Of a stretch of DNA of 64,000 bases, positions 1-29,289 are shown in pieces. The notes under the pieces were generated by a model. It had not been told where the DNA came from and searched no databases. It worked only from the letters and a program-made list of their open reading frames with translations. Source of the DNA: Mesostigma viride (lineage: Eukaryota; Streptophyta; Mesostigmatophyceae; Mesostigmatales; Mesostigmataceae); NCBI GenBank assembly GCA_009746045.1, contig RPFO01002226.1, positions 21,001 through 85,000 of the forward strand, written 5' to 3'. Position 1 is the stretch's first letter. Every line of letters begins with the position of its first letter. The position numbers and the translations under genes were made by a program.

Positions 1-1290
1 GGCATCATCAAAGTGCTCAAGCTGACGACGTGAGGTGTGCCCACGCTGAGGGCTAGTTGCCAGAGGTTTCTCACCCAGGGGCCCCAGCTGACTGCTTGAG
101 GCGAGCACCCTGTACCCAGTCGCCAACACGAAAGCTTTGTGTAAAAGGCACCTAAACTGACAACCTGAGACCTAAATGATGCCCGTTAAGTCGCCATGCA
201 TCAGCCAATCATCACCTTGGGGGTTTCCCACCAAGGTGCTCCAGCCGATGCCGTGGGACCCGATCTAGCTGGGGGCTTGCGTATGCACCAAGAGCGAGGG
301 TTTTGTTTGAACGTGCCGAAGGTGACGCAAGAGGGGCGGGCGCAATACCTGTACTTACACCCACGTGGTGCTGTGCTGTGCGAGCCGTCGATGCCAGGCG
401 CATGTGGCGCCGTAGGCGAAAGTGAGGCTTTGGGGAACGCTTGAGGCATGGGTGGTCGCTTTGGGGATGACGTCCTTACCTGAAGGATCCATTGAAAGGG
501 CTCGCTCGTGGAGAATACCTCGCGTTCCAGAGTCTAGGGAAACTAGAGTATTACGGGGTTACTAGTTAGGTAGGGAAACAGAGTATTACAGGGATAGTAG
601 GGTGTGAAGTTGGTGTTATGCTCTTGCGCGCGAGGGTGGCACGAAGCGGACACCAGGGGAGGCTTCATCCCCCCCAAGCGCTCGCATCGTGTATATATGA
701 AGGCAAGGCTTATTACTGGTCATTGAATGCCTTGGAAGTGGGGTGTAGGTTTACATATAGTAAGTTACGTAGGCATGCCATATCTGCCAGCCCTAATGCG
801 ACTTATTGTCACTTAAATTAATTAATTGTCTACTAATCAATTAATTAATTAATTGTCACTTTGGAACTTGCCATGCAGCGAGAGGCCAGCCTGGCCATCC
901 ACAGCAGTTGTCCTCTTAAGCAGGCTTTGCACATGATGCGTTTCGCTGGGATCGAGTGAAGTGCGTGGTACCGGCCTCCTGGGAGTGTTCAATAGTTGTG
1001 GATGCTATACCAGCTAGTGCTTCCCTGAGCATTGCTGTACGGTGCTGGCGTGGTCCCGAGACCAGAAACAGGGCCTGACGTTTTCCCATCAGCTTCATGC
1101 AGAATGAGGAGGCACTGTCTGGCGCTGCGAAACGACTCTAGACGCAGTCAGTCATCATACAATTCTAGTGGGAGCGGAAGGAGTCGGTGTTATTCCAGTC
1201 AGTCATCTCGATGGGTGCAGATGAAAGTATGATTATATAAATTAAATTCTTATGGAACATATCTCCGGATTCTCCCGATTTCTGGCATGT
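1..1290. other. no gene recognised
   Basis: No frame here resembles a known protein and the open frames are short and overlap on both strands. The only visible structure is an AT-rich patch with repeated TTAATTAA words at about 815-855. It is probably repeat-derived flank of the LINE copies that follow, but no boundary is visible. Confidence 0.4.
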
Positions 1291-1299
1291 GCTGCTTGT

Positions 1300-2060
1300 C
1301 TACTTGATATCTCCGTTGGGAGCACATGTAGCACATATCCGTGAGAAGGGGCATATGCCTTTTAATACATTCTGGGCTACTTCCTGCAAGGGTAGGGTGT
1401 AAACTACTACTGCTCGGGGTGCACAAGGTGCACCTGCACCACTATGTATTCCAGCACCTAAGGCGCGAACAGAGGGTGGAAGATCATCATGGCTAAACAA
1501 TGGCTAGGGCATGGCTTCTCAGCAGAGAGGAGCTCTCTGCATAGGCAAGGCTGGGCTAAATTCTTAATGCATCATCCATGGGGAGTCCCATTATAGGCGC
1601 ACATGCGCGTAAGTGTGGGCCACGTGCTAGGCTAAGGCTGACTAATCTAGCTACACTACTGCTACATATTCCCAAGAAGTAGCTGGGGTTGCTGGGGTGG
1701 CCGGGGGCGCCTGCCAGGGCTTAAGCCCACACAACTGTGGTCGGCGTGGATGACCTCCCCCCTCCGGCCAGTATACCGGTTTCCCCCCTGCGCTCTGCAG
1801 GAGCTGGAGGTAGGTCGACCATAGCTCCCGTCGCCGCTGTTGCTGTGCCAGGGTCAAGTCGTCGTCCAGCGTGTAGGAAGTCCCCGAGGGCTTCTTGCGG
1901 CATTTAAGAAACGACAGCTTATCCGCATGTACTTAAAGGTGAGGAGCAGGGGAGCCGGGCCAGCCTTACCCCGCGCGGACAGCCGATATCCGCAGCTCAC
2001 CAGTGAGTTGCATGGGGTTAAGAATGTCGCGAAAGTATGATGGTCTTGAGTAGACCTGGC
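1300..2060 (-). pseudogene. LINE fragment (ORF1 3' end and following spacer)
   Basis: Read on the minus strand, 2036-1660 encodes the end of an L1-like ORF1 protein, including the block LTLAQQQRRREL followed by TYLQLLQ and KPVYW, which matches the tail of the ORF1 at 2413-3837. The frame is broken several times. The downstream part, 1530-1300, is an inverted homologue of 4320-4530 (shared words around the cat-ggcttctcagcag block and the cttcctgcaagggtagg block), which lies the same way beyond the plus-strand ORF1. This is therefore a second, decayed copy of the same LINE in opposite orientation. Ends are approximate. Confidence 0.7.
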
Positions 2061-2264
2061 CAGATCTACTGTTGTGTCAGCTAAGCAGTTTCCTGACTCA
2101 AAAGTTGTGTATATTTATCACTGGTTGCCTCTATGAGAAGTTTCAATTCAATAAGTTAATTTCACATGGTTGATCCTTACTTGTATGGTCTGATGAGGGT
2201 AAATGAGAGTTTATTGATAGTCACATGGCTGCGTAGCACATAGCCCATCCATCAAAGAATGTGC

Positions 2265-4530
2265 ACAGCATACCACGAGGTAGCCATGGCTGACGGCGGC
2301 GCTCATAACTTTCACGTTTGAGCACCGAATTTAGTCGTGAATATCACAATCGCTTCGTCTTTCTAAGACGCACATGCTGATATAATTTTCCGACGCTATT
2401 ACGCAATATACGATGAGCAAACGCCCATCGACGCAACGCAGCCTGACGGCTGCGCTCGGCAATGAAAATACGTCTGCAGCTCCGGCTGCAGCTTCGCCAT
2501 CAGGGCCGGAAGGCAGTGGTGACACTAGTCGCGCACTGGTGGCCGCCCAGCACCCTCCCGGGCTTCCTGCCTCGCCATCGGCCTCGCCAGACCCTAAACG
2601 CAGCCGCTCATCCTTTCCCCACGAACCGCGTTTCAAGCTAAAAACCTTCAATGTCGACGATTACGACTGGTACAACATTGCCCCGTGCACTGCTCTGGAG
2701 TGCATTTTCTACGGGGATTACGCCTCGCTCCTTGAGCTGTGCCTCCACCTTCACAGCATCAATCGCCTTCTCGAGCCAAATGGCCGCAGGCTTCAAAGCC
2801 GAGATCTGCTGCTGACGGGCCTCCACTACAACCGGCCTGACCTTCAGCACCTGATTCTCTGCTCACTCCTCAAGAAGTCTGACGGCGAGATCTGGGCCCC
2901 CACCATCGCCGCAGCCACATTCCGTTCCATCCTCACGGAAGCCTTCCAGCAGCACGTGACCCCCCTTGCCGCAGATGTGGCGGCAATGGGCGGCACGCTG
3001 GCTACTGAGCTCCCTCACATCTCCACCACCGTCACCTCCACCTCCACCCTCCTCGCCTCCACCTCCACTGCCACCTCCACCTCCACCGCCGACATCAAAG
3101 CCCAGCTCCTCGACATCGACCAGCGTCTTCAGAACAATGCCATCGCTATCGAGGTCCTGCAGAACACCGCAGGCCTCACCGCCCAGGCAGTGAAGGACAT
3201 TGCCGCCACGCCAGCCCCGGCTGGCCTGGCCGGCGATGCTCCTCCCATCACCACCTGGGCGGACATGCTTAAGCAACACACCACCTCCACCACCTCCGCC
3301 GTCGCAGCCCAGCTTCAACGGCAGACGCTTGACCTCCGCGAGGAGGCCGAGCTCGCCAAGCGCAGCCTCAACGTCATTGTCAAGAATCTCAAGATGGAGG
3401 AAGGTGAGAATTCCGAGAAGCTTGCGCGTGCTTTTGAGAGAGAAATCCTTGATCGCATGGGCCTTACTGGTGAGATCGAGCTGGCCGCCCACCGCCTTCC
3501 CCGCGCGCGGGGTAAGGCAGGGCCGCCCCCGCTCCTTCTCACCTTTAAGACCCCGGCGGACAAGATTTCTTTTCTCAGACGCCGCAAGCGGCTCGAGAAG
3601 ACTCTCTTCACCCTTGACGACGACCTGACCCTGGCGCAGCAACAACGGCGACGGGAGCTATGGCCGACCTACCTAGCTCCAGCTCCGGCAGACCAAGGCG
3701 GGGCAGCCGGTGTACTGGAAGGGGGCGGCCATCTACGTCGGCCACAAGCCCTGGCAGGCGACCCCCTCGACCACCGCGGCCCCAGCGACTCCAGACGCCC
3801 CAGCTTAGGGGAATACAGCAGTAGTAGTGTAGACTAGATAGACCGTGGCCATGTACATGTACGCCTAGACACAGTACTCCTACACACAGATCTCGAGTGA
3901 TTTATCTAGTACCAAATCCGAAAGGCTTGCATCACTCCCCGGACAGGAGAACTTTTGCGGATGACTGTAGGTGTAAGTTGGCGATGCCATGGTAACCGGA
4001 GACGTCCGTCCTATAGTCAGCAAAATTGGTGCGAGAGGTCCCCAGTTCGATTCCGGTCGGATTCATTTGCAGATCGCGTTTTCCGCGTTTTCCGCGGCCC
4101 GGCACTGAACGCAAAGGTTTTCACCTTTGCGGAGTGCCTGATCAGAATGTACATGTACGCCTCTTAGAGGCCCTATCCCAGCTAAGCCACGCGCTTAATT
4201 TAATCGTGTACATGTGTGCCTATGATGAGCCACACTCCAGATGATGCCTAGCTTTATTTAGTAATGTTGTGCCCATGCAGGGAGTCACTCTCAGACTGCT
4301 GAGAAGCCATGCCATAGCTCTTGTATAGCCATGATGATCTTCCCCCTCACAGGCATGCTCCCCCCTTACCCGGGCATAGCGTGATAGACCATGAGGGTGC
4401 GGGTGCCCTGGTGCACCTAGAGCAAGTGTTGTTTACATTCCCACCCTTGCAGGAAGTAGCTTAGAATGTATTATAGGCTCATATGCCCCTTCTCAGGGTT
4501 ATGTGCTACATATACTCCCAACGGAGTTAT
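2265..4530 (+). mobile_element. L1-like non-LTR retrotransposon, 5' part with ORF1
   Basis: The unit starts with a 5' leader (about 2265-2412) that is also found upstream of the inverted ORF1 copy (about 5930-6085, minus). ORF1 follows, then a spacer (3840-4530) whose last 200 bp recur in inverted form at 1300-1530. No endonuclease or reverse transcriptase follows here; the ORF2 at 50.5-64 kb may belong to the same or a related family, but this was not shown. The 5' limit is inferred from where the two leaders stop matching. Confidence 0.65.
2413..3837 (+). CDS. LINE ORF1 protein (L1 ORF1p-like RNA-binding protein)
   Basis: This 474-residue frame starts at an ATG. Residues 1-75 are low-complexity A/S/P with a basic KRSR patch. 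A helical region follows, and a T/S-rich, heptad-like region of about residues 190-320 probably forms a coiled coil. Residues 320-425 look like the RRM plus C-terminal domain of L1 ORF1p: SLNVIVKNLK, then AHRLPR, LLTFKTPADKISFLRRRKRL and LDDDLTLAQQQRRREL. In the family this protein trimerises on element RNA and chaperones target-primed reverse transcription. After TYL at about 3674 the frame drifts: an extra AGCT at 3675-3678 displaces the reading, and the other frame continues with LQLRQTKAGQPVYW to a TAG near 3805. The copy is therefore nearly intact with a shifted tail. Confidence 0.8.
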   Translation: MSKRPSTQRSLTAALGNENTSAAPAAASPSGPEGSGDTSRALVAAQHPPGLPASPSASPDPKRSRSSFPHEPRFKLKTFNVDDYDWYNIAPCTALECIFYGDYASLLELCLHLHSINRLLEPNGRRLQSRDLLLTGLHYNRPDLQHLILCSLLKKSDGEIWAPTIAAATFRSILTEAFQQHVTPLAADVAAMGGTLATELPHISTTVTSTSTLLASTSTATSTSTADIKAQLLDIDQRLQNNAIAIEVLQNTAGLTAQAVKDIAATPAPAGLAGDAPPITTWADMLKQHTTSTTSAVAAQLQRQTLDLREEAELAKRSLNVIVKNLKMEEGENSEKLARAFEREILDRMGLTGEIELAAHRLPRARGKAGPPPLLLTFKTPADKISFLRRRKRLEKTLFTLDDDLTLAQQQRRRELWPTYLAPAPADQGGAAGVLEGGGHLRRPQALAGDPLDHRGPSDSRRPSLGEYSSSSVD

Positions 4531-4689
4531 GTTCCTAATTAATTAATGGCTGCGTCTCGTGGGTGCCAATACAGAGTAAACGAACCTCAACCCCCGTCAT
4601 AGACAATGAGAAGGAGGGCCGGAGCTAGGGGTGTGTATGTAGTGGGTGTATCGGCATATCATTCACCGCATCATCGGATTGCATGAAAT

Positions 4690-6090
4690 GAATATGGCAT
4701 TTAATTAAGAGACGACAGCTTATCCGCCATGTACTTAAAGGTGAGGAGCAGGGGAGCCGGGCCAGCCTTACCCCGCGCACGGGGACGGAGAGGCGGACAG
4801 CCGACATCCGCGCATCTCACCAACGGCGTGAGTTGCATGCAGGGGGCAAGAATGTCGCGCTTAAATGCCATATGAGAAGAGACTCCGAGGTCTCACCTGC
4901 CGGCTGATCGAAGTGCTTGACGATGACATTCAATGTGGCTGCGCTGGGTGAGGTCGGCCTCCTCGCGGAGGGCGAGCGTGTGTTGCTTGAGCTGTGCCCG
5001 CGATGGTGGATGTGGTTGAGGTGGTGCGGTGCTTCAGCATGTCCGGCCCAGGTCTGGGTGGGGGGAGCATCGCCGCCTGCATGGGCCAGCCGGGGGGCCG
5101 GGCTTGGCGGCAATGTCCCTCCGTGCACCGCCTGGGCGGTGAGGCCTGCGGTGTTTTGCAGGCACTCGATGGCGATGGCCGGCGTTGTCCTTGAGGCGCT
5201 CAGTGGTCGATGTCGAGGAGCTGGGCATTGATGTCGGCGGTGGAGGTGGAGGTGGCAGTGGAGGTGGAGGCGAGGAGGGTGGAGGTGGAGGTGACGGTGG
5301 TGGAAAGGTGAGGGAGCTCAGTAGCCAGCGTGCTGCCTATTGCCGCCACATCTGCACGACTGAGGGGAGTCACGTGCTGCTCGAAAGCTTCCTTAAGGAA
5401 GGTGCGGACGATGGTGTCGACGGTGGGAGGGGGGGCCCAGATGTCGGCGTCGGAGCGCCCGAGGAGGGAGCAGAGGGCGAAGCGCTGGAGCCGGGGGCGA
5501 TAATTTCGTGCGGAGAATAAGCGAGAGATCTTCGGCGGTGCAAAGAAGGCCGTTAGGCCAGCGGCCGCGGTTGTGGGCGATGAGGTGCGAGCTCAGGTCA
5601 ACTAAGCGAGGCCGGTGCGTGCCAAAAAACTTCCATGAAGGCTCCCGGGCTTTGGTTCCAGTAGCCATAGGCGCTGATGTCAAAGGCGATCTCGTCCGGC
5701 TCGGCAGGGCAGCTCGGCAGGGCGCGGCTGCGTTTAGGCTCAGGCAATGCAGAGGGCGAGGCAAGCCCGGCGGTGGGGGGCTGGGCAACCACCAGTGCGC
5801 GACTTAGTAGTGTCACCGCTGCCTTCCGGGCCTGAGGGCGAAGCTGCAGCCGGAGCTGCAGACGTATTTCAGCAGGGCTTATAGCGCAGCCGCCAGGCTG
5901 CGTTGTGTAGAGGAGCGTTTGCTCGTCATATATTGCGTGTTAGCTTCGGAAAATTATATCGGTGTGTGCGTCTTAGAAAGACGTTAAGCGATTGTGATAC
6001 TTCACCGTCGGGCGAATTTGGTGCCCAAACGTGAAAGTTACTTAGCTCCGCCGTCAGACATGGCTATACCTCGTTGTGCATATACAGGGA
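4690..6090 (-). pseudogene. decayed LINE ORF1 copy, inverted
   Basis: This is the reverse complement of a diverged copy of the 2265-3830 unit. The leader with the AAATTATATC and TCTTTCTAAGACG words lies at about 5945-6000, the ORF1 start codon at 5929, the A/S/P-rich N-terminus at 5929-5590, T/S coiled-coil coding sequence at about 5400-5180, and the RRM/C-terminal part at about 5000-4690. Several frameshifts and deletions break the frame, so no single product is possible. With the plus-strand copy it makes a large imperfect inverted repeat. Confidence 0.7.
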
Positions 6091-6130
6091 TTATGTGTCA
6101 TCTGCATGGCTAGTCCACTCCCGTGGGGGG

Positions 6131-6412
6131 CTTCCACAGCTGGTTGTTGACGATCAGGTCCCCGTCCCTCCAGAACACCTTGGGCTTCTTGGGGTCCTAG
6201 GCTTGTGGCGGAGGTCCTCCGGCCACAGGCCACGTCGCTGCTGCTGCTGCTGCTGCTGAGCGGGGGTCAGGTCGTCGTCCAGCGTCCAGGAGAGGTCGTG
6301 CAGCTTCTTGCGGCACGAGAGGAACAGCCGCTTATCCTCAATGGAACGGAAGGTAAGCAGGACTGGTGGGGGTGCCGCCTTGTCCCTTCAGTGGGGAAGG
6401 CGATGCCCACAC
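6131..6412 (-). pseudogene. ORF1 C-terminal fragment of a second LINE subfamily
   Basis: Translated on the minus strand this gives LLTFRSIEDKRLFLSCRKKL, then LDDDLTPAQ, a run of glutamines from a (CTG)n tract at 6238-6258, and RRGLWPEDL. The order is that of the ORF1p C-terminal domain at 3530-3670, but the sequence differs enough to be another subfamily. Only about 90 residues survive. It lies 500 bp beyond the 3' end of the BTB gene. Confidence 0.6.
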
Positions 6413-6904
6413 AGTTCTAATTTACCTACGGGGTGAAAACGACAGGTAGATATATGTAACATAACAAACAGCAATAGATGAAACAACCAGCATGACTACG
6501 TTTTCCATTATTGATAATACATACACTGATACCCTAGAGTACAAATATCCACCCCATGCACGTAGACTGCGTCACGCAAGGCCCTAATGCGCTCATGCAC
6601 ACATACACTAGGTTGCTTGAATTATGTATTTGGTCTAGAGCCAGAATTACCTTTTCCATAAGAAAGGCCCCTGCTATTGTTCCAAAACTCCTGCCATGGC
6701 TCCGGCGACAAGATACCCTGGCAGGAAACATCGTAGCCCTGTTGACTACGCCAAGCTGACATGGCTCCTCCGTTCCACGGGGGAACGTGCACAACCAAAC
6801 CATCCACTGCGTCGTCAAAATTTTTGCCATTCCATGAGTGGATGGCTTATTTAAATGGTATTTACACTGGCCGGGACGCCGAAGCTGCCCAGCGAGCCAC
6901 CCGC

Positions 6905-24376
<17,472 letters not shown>

Positions 24377-25405
24377 GTTAATATGCTGTAAGTACGCGAA
24401 TGCTAGTTAACACCCCCGCAAAGGTTATTAAAGACGGGCAGCCGTCCTCCAAAGAAGATGAGCAGGCAGTAACCTAAAAGCCATTGCTCAGCACCGCGCT
24501 CTTGCAAACTTAATATCTCCCCTAAGCTCGCTCGATGGCGCGTTCTTGCCAATCCACGAAGAGCACTTCTAATCTACGTAGCCGTGCAGCAACATAGATT
24601 TGCAAAAGCAGGCAAGCGCCGAACATTCCTCGTGCTCCTATGATAAGAGCGAATTTGCGTCAGCGACAGTAAAGACTTTACATGCAGCAGCGGCCGTTCC
24701 CGCAGACACGACGCCCCATTGACATGTGCTTCTTGTCTTATTATTGACATGTTGATGCGTTTCTACGCATCTCAGAAACGTCTGTCAAGTGTCACGAGAC
24801 CACCACTTGCTTGCACTTTTCCACCATGGCAAAATTTGGCAATCTAGCATTTTCTCAGAAACTTGTTGCCAGTCTTTGCAAGTAGGCATGCGTTGCCGTC
24901 CATAACCGAATGATACAGAATCCTACCCAAGTTTCCAGCCATTTACTAGGCCGGGCTTCTCCCCAACTGGTTTGACGGGCGCGCATTGCGTACTTCCCGA
25001 TGTACAACGGTATGGCACTTCGCGAGATTCCCGACGCGATCCAGATGTGGGATCGACACGTCAACTTCCTGCCGCTCTGAGCCATGACGTGGTGGGCGGA
25101 GCAGTGGTTGCCAGAAGCAACGCGCACGTGATGCATCGCTAATTGAGTCACGACCGCGGGCAGCTCGCCTCGGTTCGCAACCAATGCTGCGAATTTTTCA
25201 TGGTTAGCGTCAAGACGATTGGCGTTTTACCATTCCAAACGGCTCTTTGGAGCGTCCGGCATTTGCTAGTTACATAACGGCGGCATGGCTGCAGATCTCT
25301 TGCGCAGTTACATGATGGACTTTATCTCTTGTCGGAGGGCATCACGTTGAAGGCGGGTCACCAAACATGGGGCTCGTTTCGCTGCCACGTATATGCGTGT
25401 AAAGG
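24377..25405. promoter_or_regulatory. bidirectional promoter region between the BTB gene and PIGY
   Basis: The 1,029 bp between two divergent start codons must hold both promoters if the gene models are right. I see no clear TATA box or repeated element at a fixed distance from either ATG. The open frames here, including a 109-residue minus frame at 24855-25184, show no family resemblance. Confidence 0.4.
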
Positions 25406-28375
25406 ATGACGCAGCACGTAGCGCTGACGTCTCGCAATGAGGACACTCCGCCATATTTGCCAGCTGACTTCCTGACGCGCGGTTGGAAAGCTGATGCTGC
25501 CCACAGTCCTCGGAAGGACTTCGCATGGGGTCTCACCCTGCTTTTCGTGTCGGGCATCTTCTTGGCATGTGTTCTATACGCCTGTGTCATCTCCAAGATC
25601 CTGCCACCTACCGGCTGGCCAGTGCTGGACGCGATTCGTGATGACTGGTAAGGAATACCTCTTGTTGCGTAGTGCTACGCATATATTGCTGCTCACCCTG
25701 GCCAGGGTACCAGCGTCATCGATCGTAGCAGGCAGCGCATACCTTCTCTGTGCTCCGCACCACTTCTGAGAAGTCATCTTGGCTTGCTAGGTCGCTTGTT
25801 GCCTTTATTGGGCCCGCTCCGTCTCTTCTTTCGATGTGTGCGTGTGCATGTGCGTGTGCATGTGTTTGTATCCGCGTACCCCTTCCCCCCTCGCCACAGC
25901 CCCCCTCACCGTCCTTCCACCTATCAACCCCTTCAATCCCTTCAGCCACTTCAGCCTTTTTCTTATTTCACACAATATCCTTCTACCCCCTTCTCCGGTG
26001 TTGACCCCAGCTTGCCACCCCCCTAGCCCCCCCTAGCTCCCTATCCAAATGTTCCGCTCCCTTCCCCTTCCCCCTTCCCCCTTCCCCCTTTCCCCCCTTC
26101 CCCCCTTCCCCCTTCCCCCCCTTCCCCCCTTCCCCCCCCTTCCTTCCCCCCTTCCCCCCCTTCCCCCTTCCCCCCTTCCCCCCTTCCCCCTTCCCCCCTT
26201 CCCCCCTTCCCCCTTCCCCCCTTCCCCCTTCCCCCTTCCTTCCCCCCCCCCCTTCCCCTTCCCCCCCTTCCCCCCTTCCTTCCCCCTTCCCCCTTCCCCC
26301 TTCCCCCCTTCCCCCCTTCCCCCTTCCCCCCCTTCCCCCCCTTCCCCCTTCCCCCCTTCCCCCCTTCCCCTTCCCCCCTTCCCCCCTTCCCCCCCTTCCC
26401 CCCCTTCCCTTCCCCCTTCCCCCCTTCCCCCTTCCCCCCCTTCCCCCCTTCCCCCCTTCCCCCCCCTTCCCCCCTTCCCCCCCTTCCCCCTTCCCCCCTT
26501 CCCCCCTTCCCCCTTCCCCCTTCCCCCTTCCCCTTCCCCCCTTCCCCCTTCCCCCCTCCCCCCTTCCCCCCTTCCCCTTCCCCCCTTCCCCCCTTCCCCC
26601 TTCCCCCCCTTCCCCCCTTCCCCCCCTTCCCCCCTTCCCCCCTTCCCCCCCTTCCCCCCCTTCCCCCCTTCCCCCCTTCCCCCCTTCCCCCCTTCCCCCT
26701 TCCCCCCCTTCCCCTTCCCCCCCTTCCCCCTTCCCCCCTTCCCCCCTTCCCCCCTTCCCCCTTCCCCCCCTTCCCCCCTTCCCCTTCCCCCCTTCCCCCC
26801 TTCCCCCTTCCCCCCTTCCCCCCTTCCCCCTTCCCCCCTTCCCCCCCTTTCCCCCCTTCCCCCTTCCCCCCTTCCCCCCTTCCCCCCTTCCCCCCCTTCC
26901 CCCCTTCCCCCCTTCCCCTCCCCCTTCCCCCCTTCCCCCCTTCCCCCTTCCCCCCCTTCCCCCCCTTCCCCCTTCCCCCCTTCCCCCCTTCCCCCCTTCC
27001 CCCCTTCCCCCCTTCCCCCCTTCCCCCCTTCCCCCCCTTCCCCCCTTCCCCCCTTCCCCCCTTCCCCCCCTTCCCCCCCTTCCCCCTTCCCCCCTTCCCC
27101 CTTCCCCCCTTCCCCCCTTCCCCCCTTCCCCCCTTCCCCCCCTTCCCCCCCTTCCCCCCTTCCCCCCTTCCCCCCCTTCCCCCCTTCCCCCCCTTCCCCC
27201 TTCCCCCCCTTCCCCCCTTCCCCCCCTTCCCCCCTTTGTCCTGACATCCTGTTCCTCGACTCCCGGCCCCCGGCCTTCTTTCACCATTTTCCACCACATG
27301 CACCTCTCTATTGTCACTATTCTCACATCCTGGAAAGGAAGACAACGATTGCGTACGGTTGTGAGCGGGGAATATACTTAATCTGTCATCCCACAGCTTT
27401 GGCATCTTTTCCTTTTCCGTTTTCTTCCAGCCTTTAGATAGGCAACCTTGGTGCCTGTTCCTTTAGCGGTTTTGTTCCTGCTGCCACTTGGTGCCGCTGT
27501 CCAGATCTGCCCGCGGTAATTGCCTGTCGTAATAACTAATGCCTGGCTTTCAGATTTTTTTTAATCTCCCGTCTCACTCCTAGAAGCACAGCGGCCCCCT
27601 GCGATGTCTCACGGGGGTCCTTCATCAGACGCGCAAAACATACAGTCAGATGCAGGTCCCGTTGCGTAGATTTCTAACCTGCAATCAGCTTCTAGTTGCT
27701 GTCGCACTGCCGGTAATCCTTTCTGTGTGTTTACACCTCTTGGTCATTAGCGATACCTAGCTCTATGACTGATTAACAATACCTAGCTCTATGATTGCTT
27801 TACGATACCTAGCTCTATGATTGCCTGCCACATTCACCCTAAGAGTTGTCGTCCCAACAGAATGTGTTCAGTGTAGAAAAATCGCACATGCTGTACTAAA
27901 CATGGGGCCTTCTGTATCGGTTGTCTTAGCATCATTATCAGCATCCCGACTTGCTTCTAGTACCCCACTTTGGGAGCTGACAGATGTTGAAACAACAGGG
28001 ATTCCATGCCTGCCTGTGAACTCAACACCACCACCACCACCGCCGCCGCCGCCGCCTCCGCTGCCGTCACCGCTGCTGTTGCCCCCTCCCCCCCTCCCCC
28101 CCGAGCAATCCCTCCCCCCCATAACGACAACAAGAACTCAACTATCAATCGCCCTTTTTTCGGCCTGTGTGCAGTTATTGCTACGTCTTGGTGCCCCTTC
28201 CTGCCTGCCTTCCTGCCTGCCTGCCTGCCTGTTTACGCTGATCATCACCACCACAAATCATTCGTATGCTGGCGCCTGCAGGTACTACTGCTTCTTGGTG
28301 CCCCTGACGGCCCCTGTCACCGTCGCCGCCATCATCCTGCACTGGTTCTGCACCAAGACCTTCCAGCACAACTGA
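25406..28375 (+). CDS. PIGY: PIG-Y, small subunit of GPI-GlcNAc transferase
   Basis: Two exons, 25406-25647 and 28282-28375, joined in phase 2 (GACTG|GTAAGG to CTGCAG|G), encode 111 residues. The first membrane helix is [19 protein letters not shown], followed by VISKILPP. The second exon reads [20 protein letters not shown] and ends FCTKTFQHN. The helix-short loop-helix layout and the ending (K-x-F-x-HN) are those of PIG-Y, strongest for plant forms. PIG-Y is a small ER membrane subunit of the complex that transfers GlcNAc to phosphatidylinositol, the first step of GPI-anchor synthesis. The Met at 25406 is the only good upstream start in frame. The 2,634-bp intron is far larger than the coding sequence and carries the C/T tract. 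Confidence 0.85.
26056..27236 (+). repeat. 1.2-kb pure C/T (polypyrimidine) tract in the PIGY intron
   Basis: CCCCCCTT, CCCCCTT and CCCCTT units alternate for almost 1.2 kb with essentially no purines on the plus strand. It is part of the PIGY intron, so the pre-mRNA would carry a long pyrimidine run. Open frames of 400-460 residues on both strands (GEGGKGGRG or PSPLPPF repeats) arise only because the repeat lacks stop codons. Confidence 0.95.
28199..28232 (+). repeat. (CCTG)n microsatellite
   Basis: A CCTGCCTG run lies 50 bp before the PIGY exon 2 acceptor. A (CCA)n/(CCG)n stretch at 28025-28060 is also in this intron. Confidence 0.85.
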
Positions 28376-29285
28376 TGGACGCATGGAGTCCTACTCCTAG
28401 AATGGCGGCAGAGATATTCTATTAGGTGTCAGAAGCCGGTGACCCCGAAGGGGTCAGTAATCAGTTCCCTAATAGATGACGCAATTGTTCAGAGTATCTG
28501 TTATGTTGACCAAGGAAGGGAATCCTTAATTCTTGTTCAGAGGCGATATCGGTATTCGGTCGCCAAAAGAAAAGCAGCATCTCAGACAGGTAGGAATCCA
28601 TTGAGAACGTACTCGCTCTATACATTGAGGAGCTTTGACATGCGCACAGGTACATTCCGATGCAAAGCCAGCCTTTTGTTTACATATAGTGGAACATAAC
28701 AAGGTTGGCCACGCTCATGTGGCACGCTGACCCTCGACTCTGTAACCCTCACAATTACCCAGCATATAGCAGATATGGTTATATTAATTAATCAACTATG
28801 CAGTTACCTGTACAATCAAATTAAATTAAAGTCAAATTGATTAAATTATGTGTGGTCCCGGTGGGGACACAATGAGCATGCATCCTTGTGTGTTACATGC
28901 TGGGAAGGGGGCAGAGATACCCGTCTTCCCGCCCATGGATGCTCCTGTAAGTTTTGCTCCTGTGAATTCTCACGCTCATGATGTTTGCTGGGCAGGAATA
29001 AGGCCGGCCTGCACATGTGCTCTCCTGGCCAGCAGCTACATTATACATCAATTTGACTTTTATAATACATGTATATAATACATATATGAAATTAAAATAT
29101 AAGTACTTACAGCTGAGTAAAGGCACCCACGTAAAAATAAACAAAGCCAACGCTAACAAGAGATACCACGACAAAACAAGTATACAGCCGGCACGGGACA
29201 CTCAATCCACATTGCGGAATGAAGTAAAACAGCCTAATATTTAACTGTGCTGCGCCGCAAAGTCAGCTCGTGTGCGGCGGAGCAA
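28376..29285. other. intergenic, no gene recognised
   Basis: AT-rich stretches around 28775-28850 and 29040-29110 alternate with unique sequence. No frame resembles a known family. Confidence 0.4.
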
Positions 29286-29289
29286 GATG

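Noticed and set aside
3990-4075. tRNA-like B box (CCAGTTCGATTCC) on the plus strand
   Set aside because: No matching acceptor stem or A box; similar isolated B-box words at 12870 and 15587 were rejected for the same reason.
26041-27437. Open frames of 400-460 residues on both strands (GEGGKGG / PSPLPPF repeats)
   Set aside because: They exist only because the C/T tract lacks stop codons; all frames are open and the tract lies within the PIGY intron.
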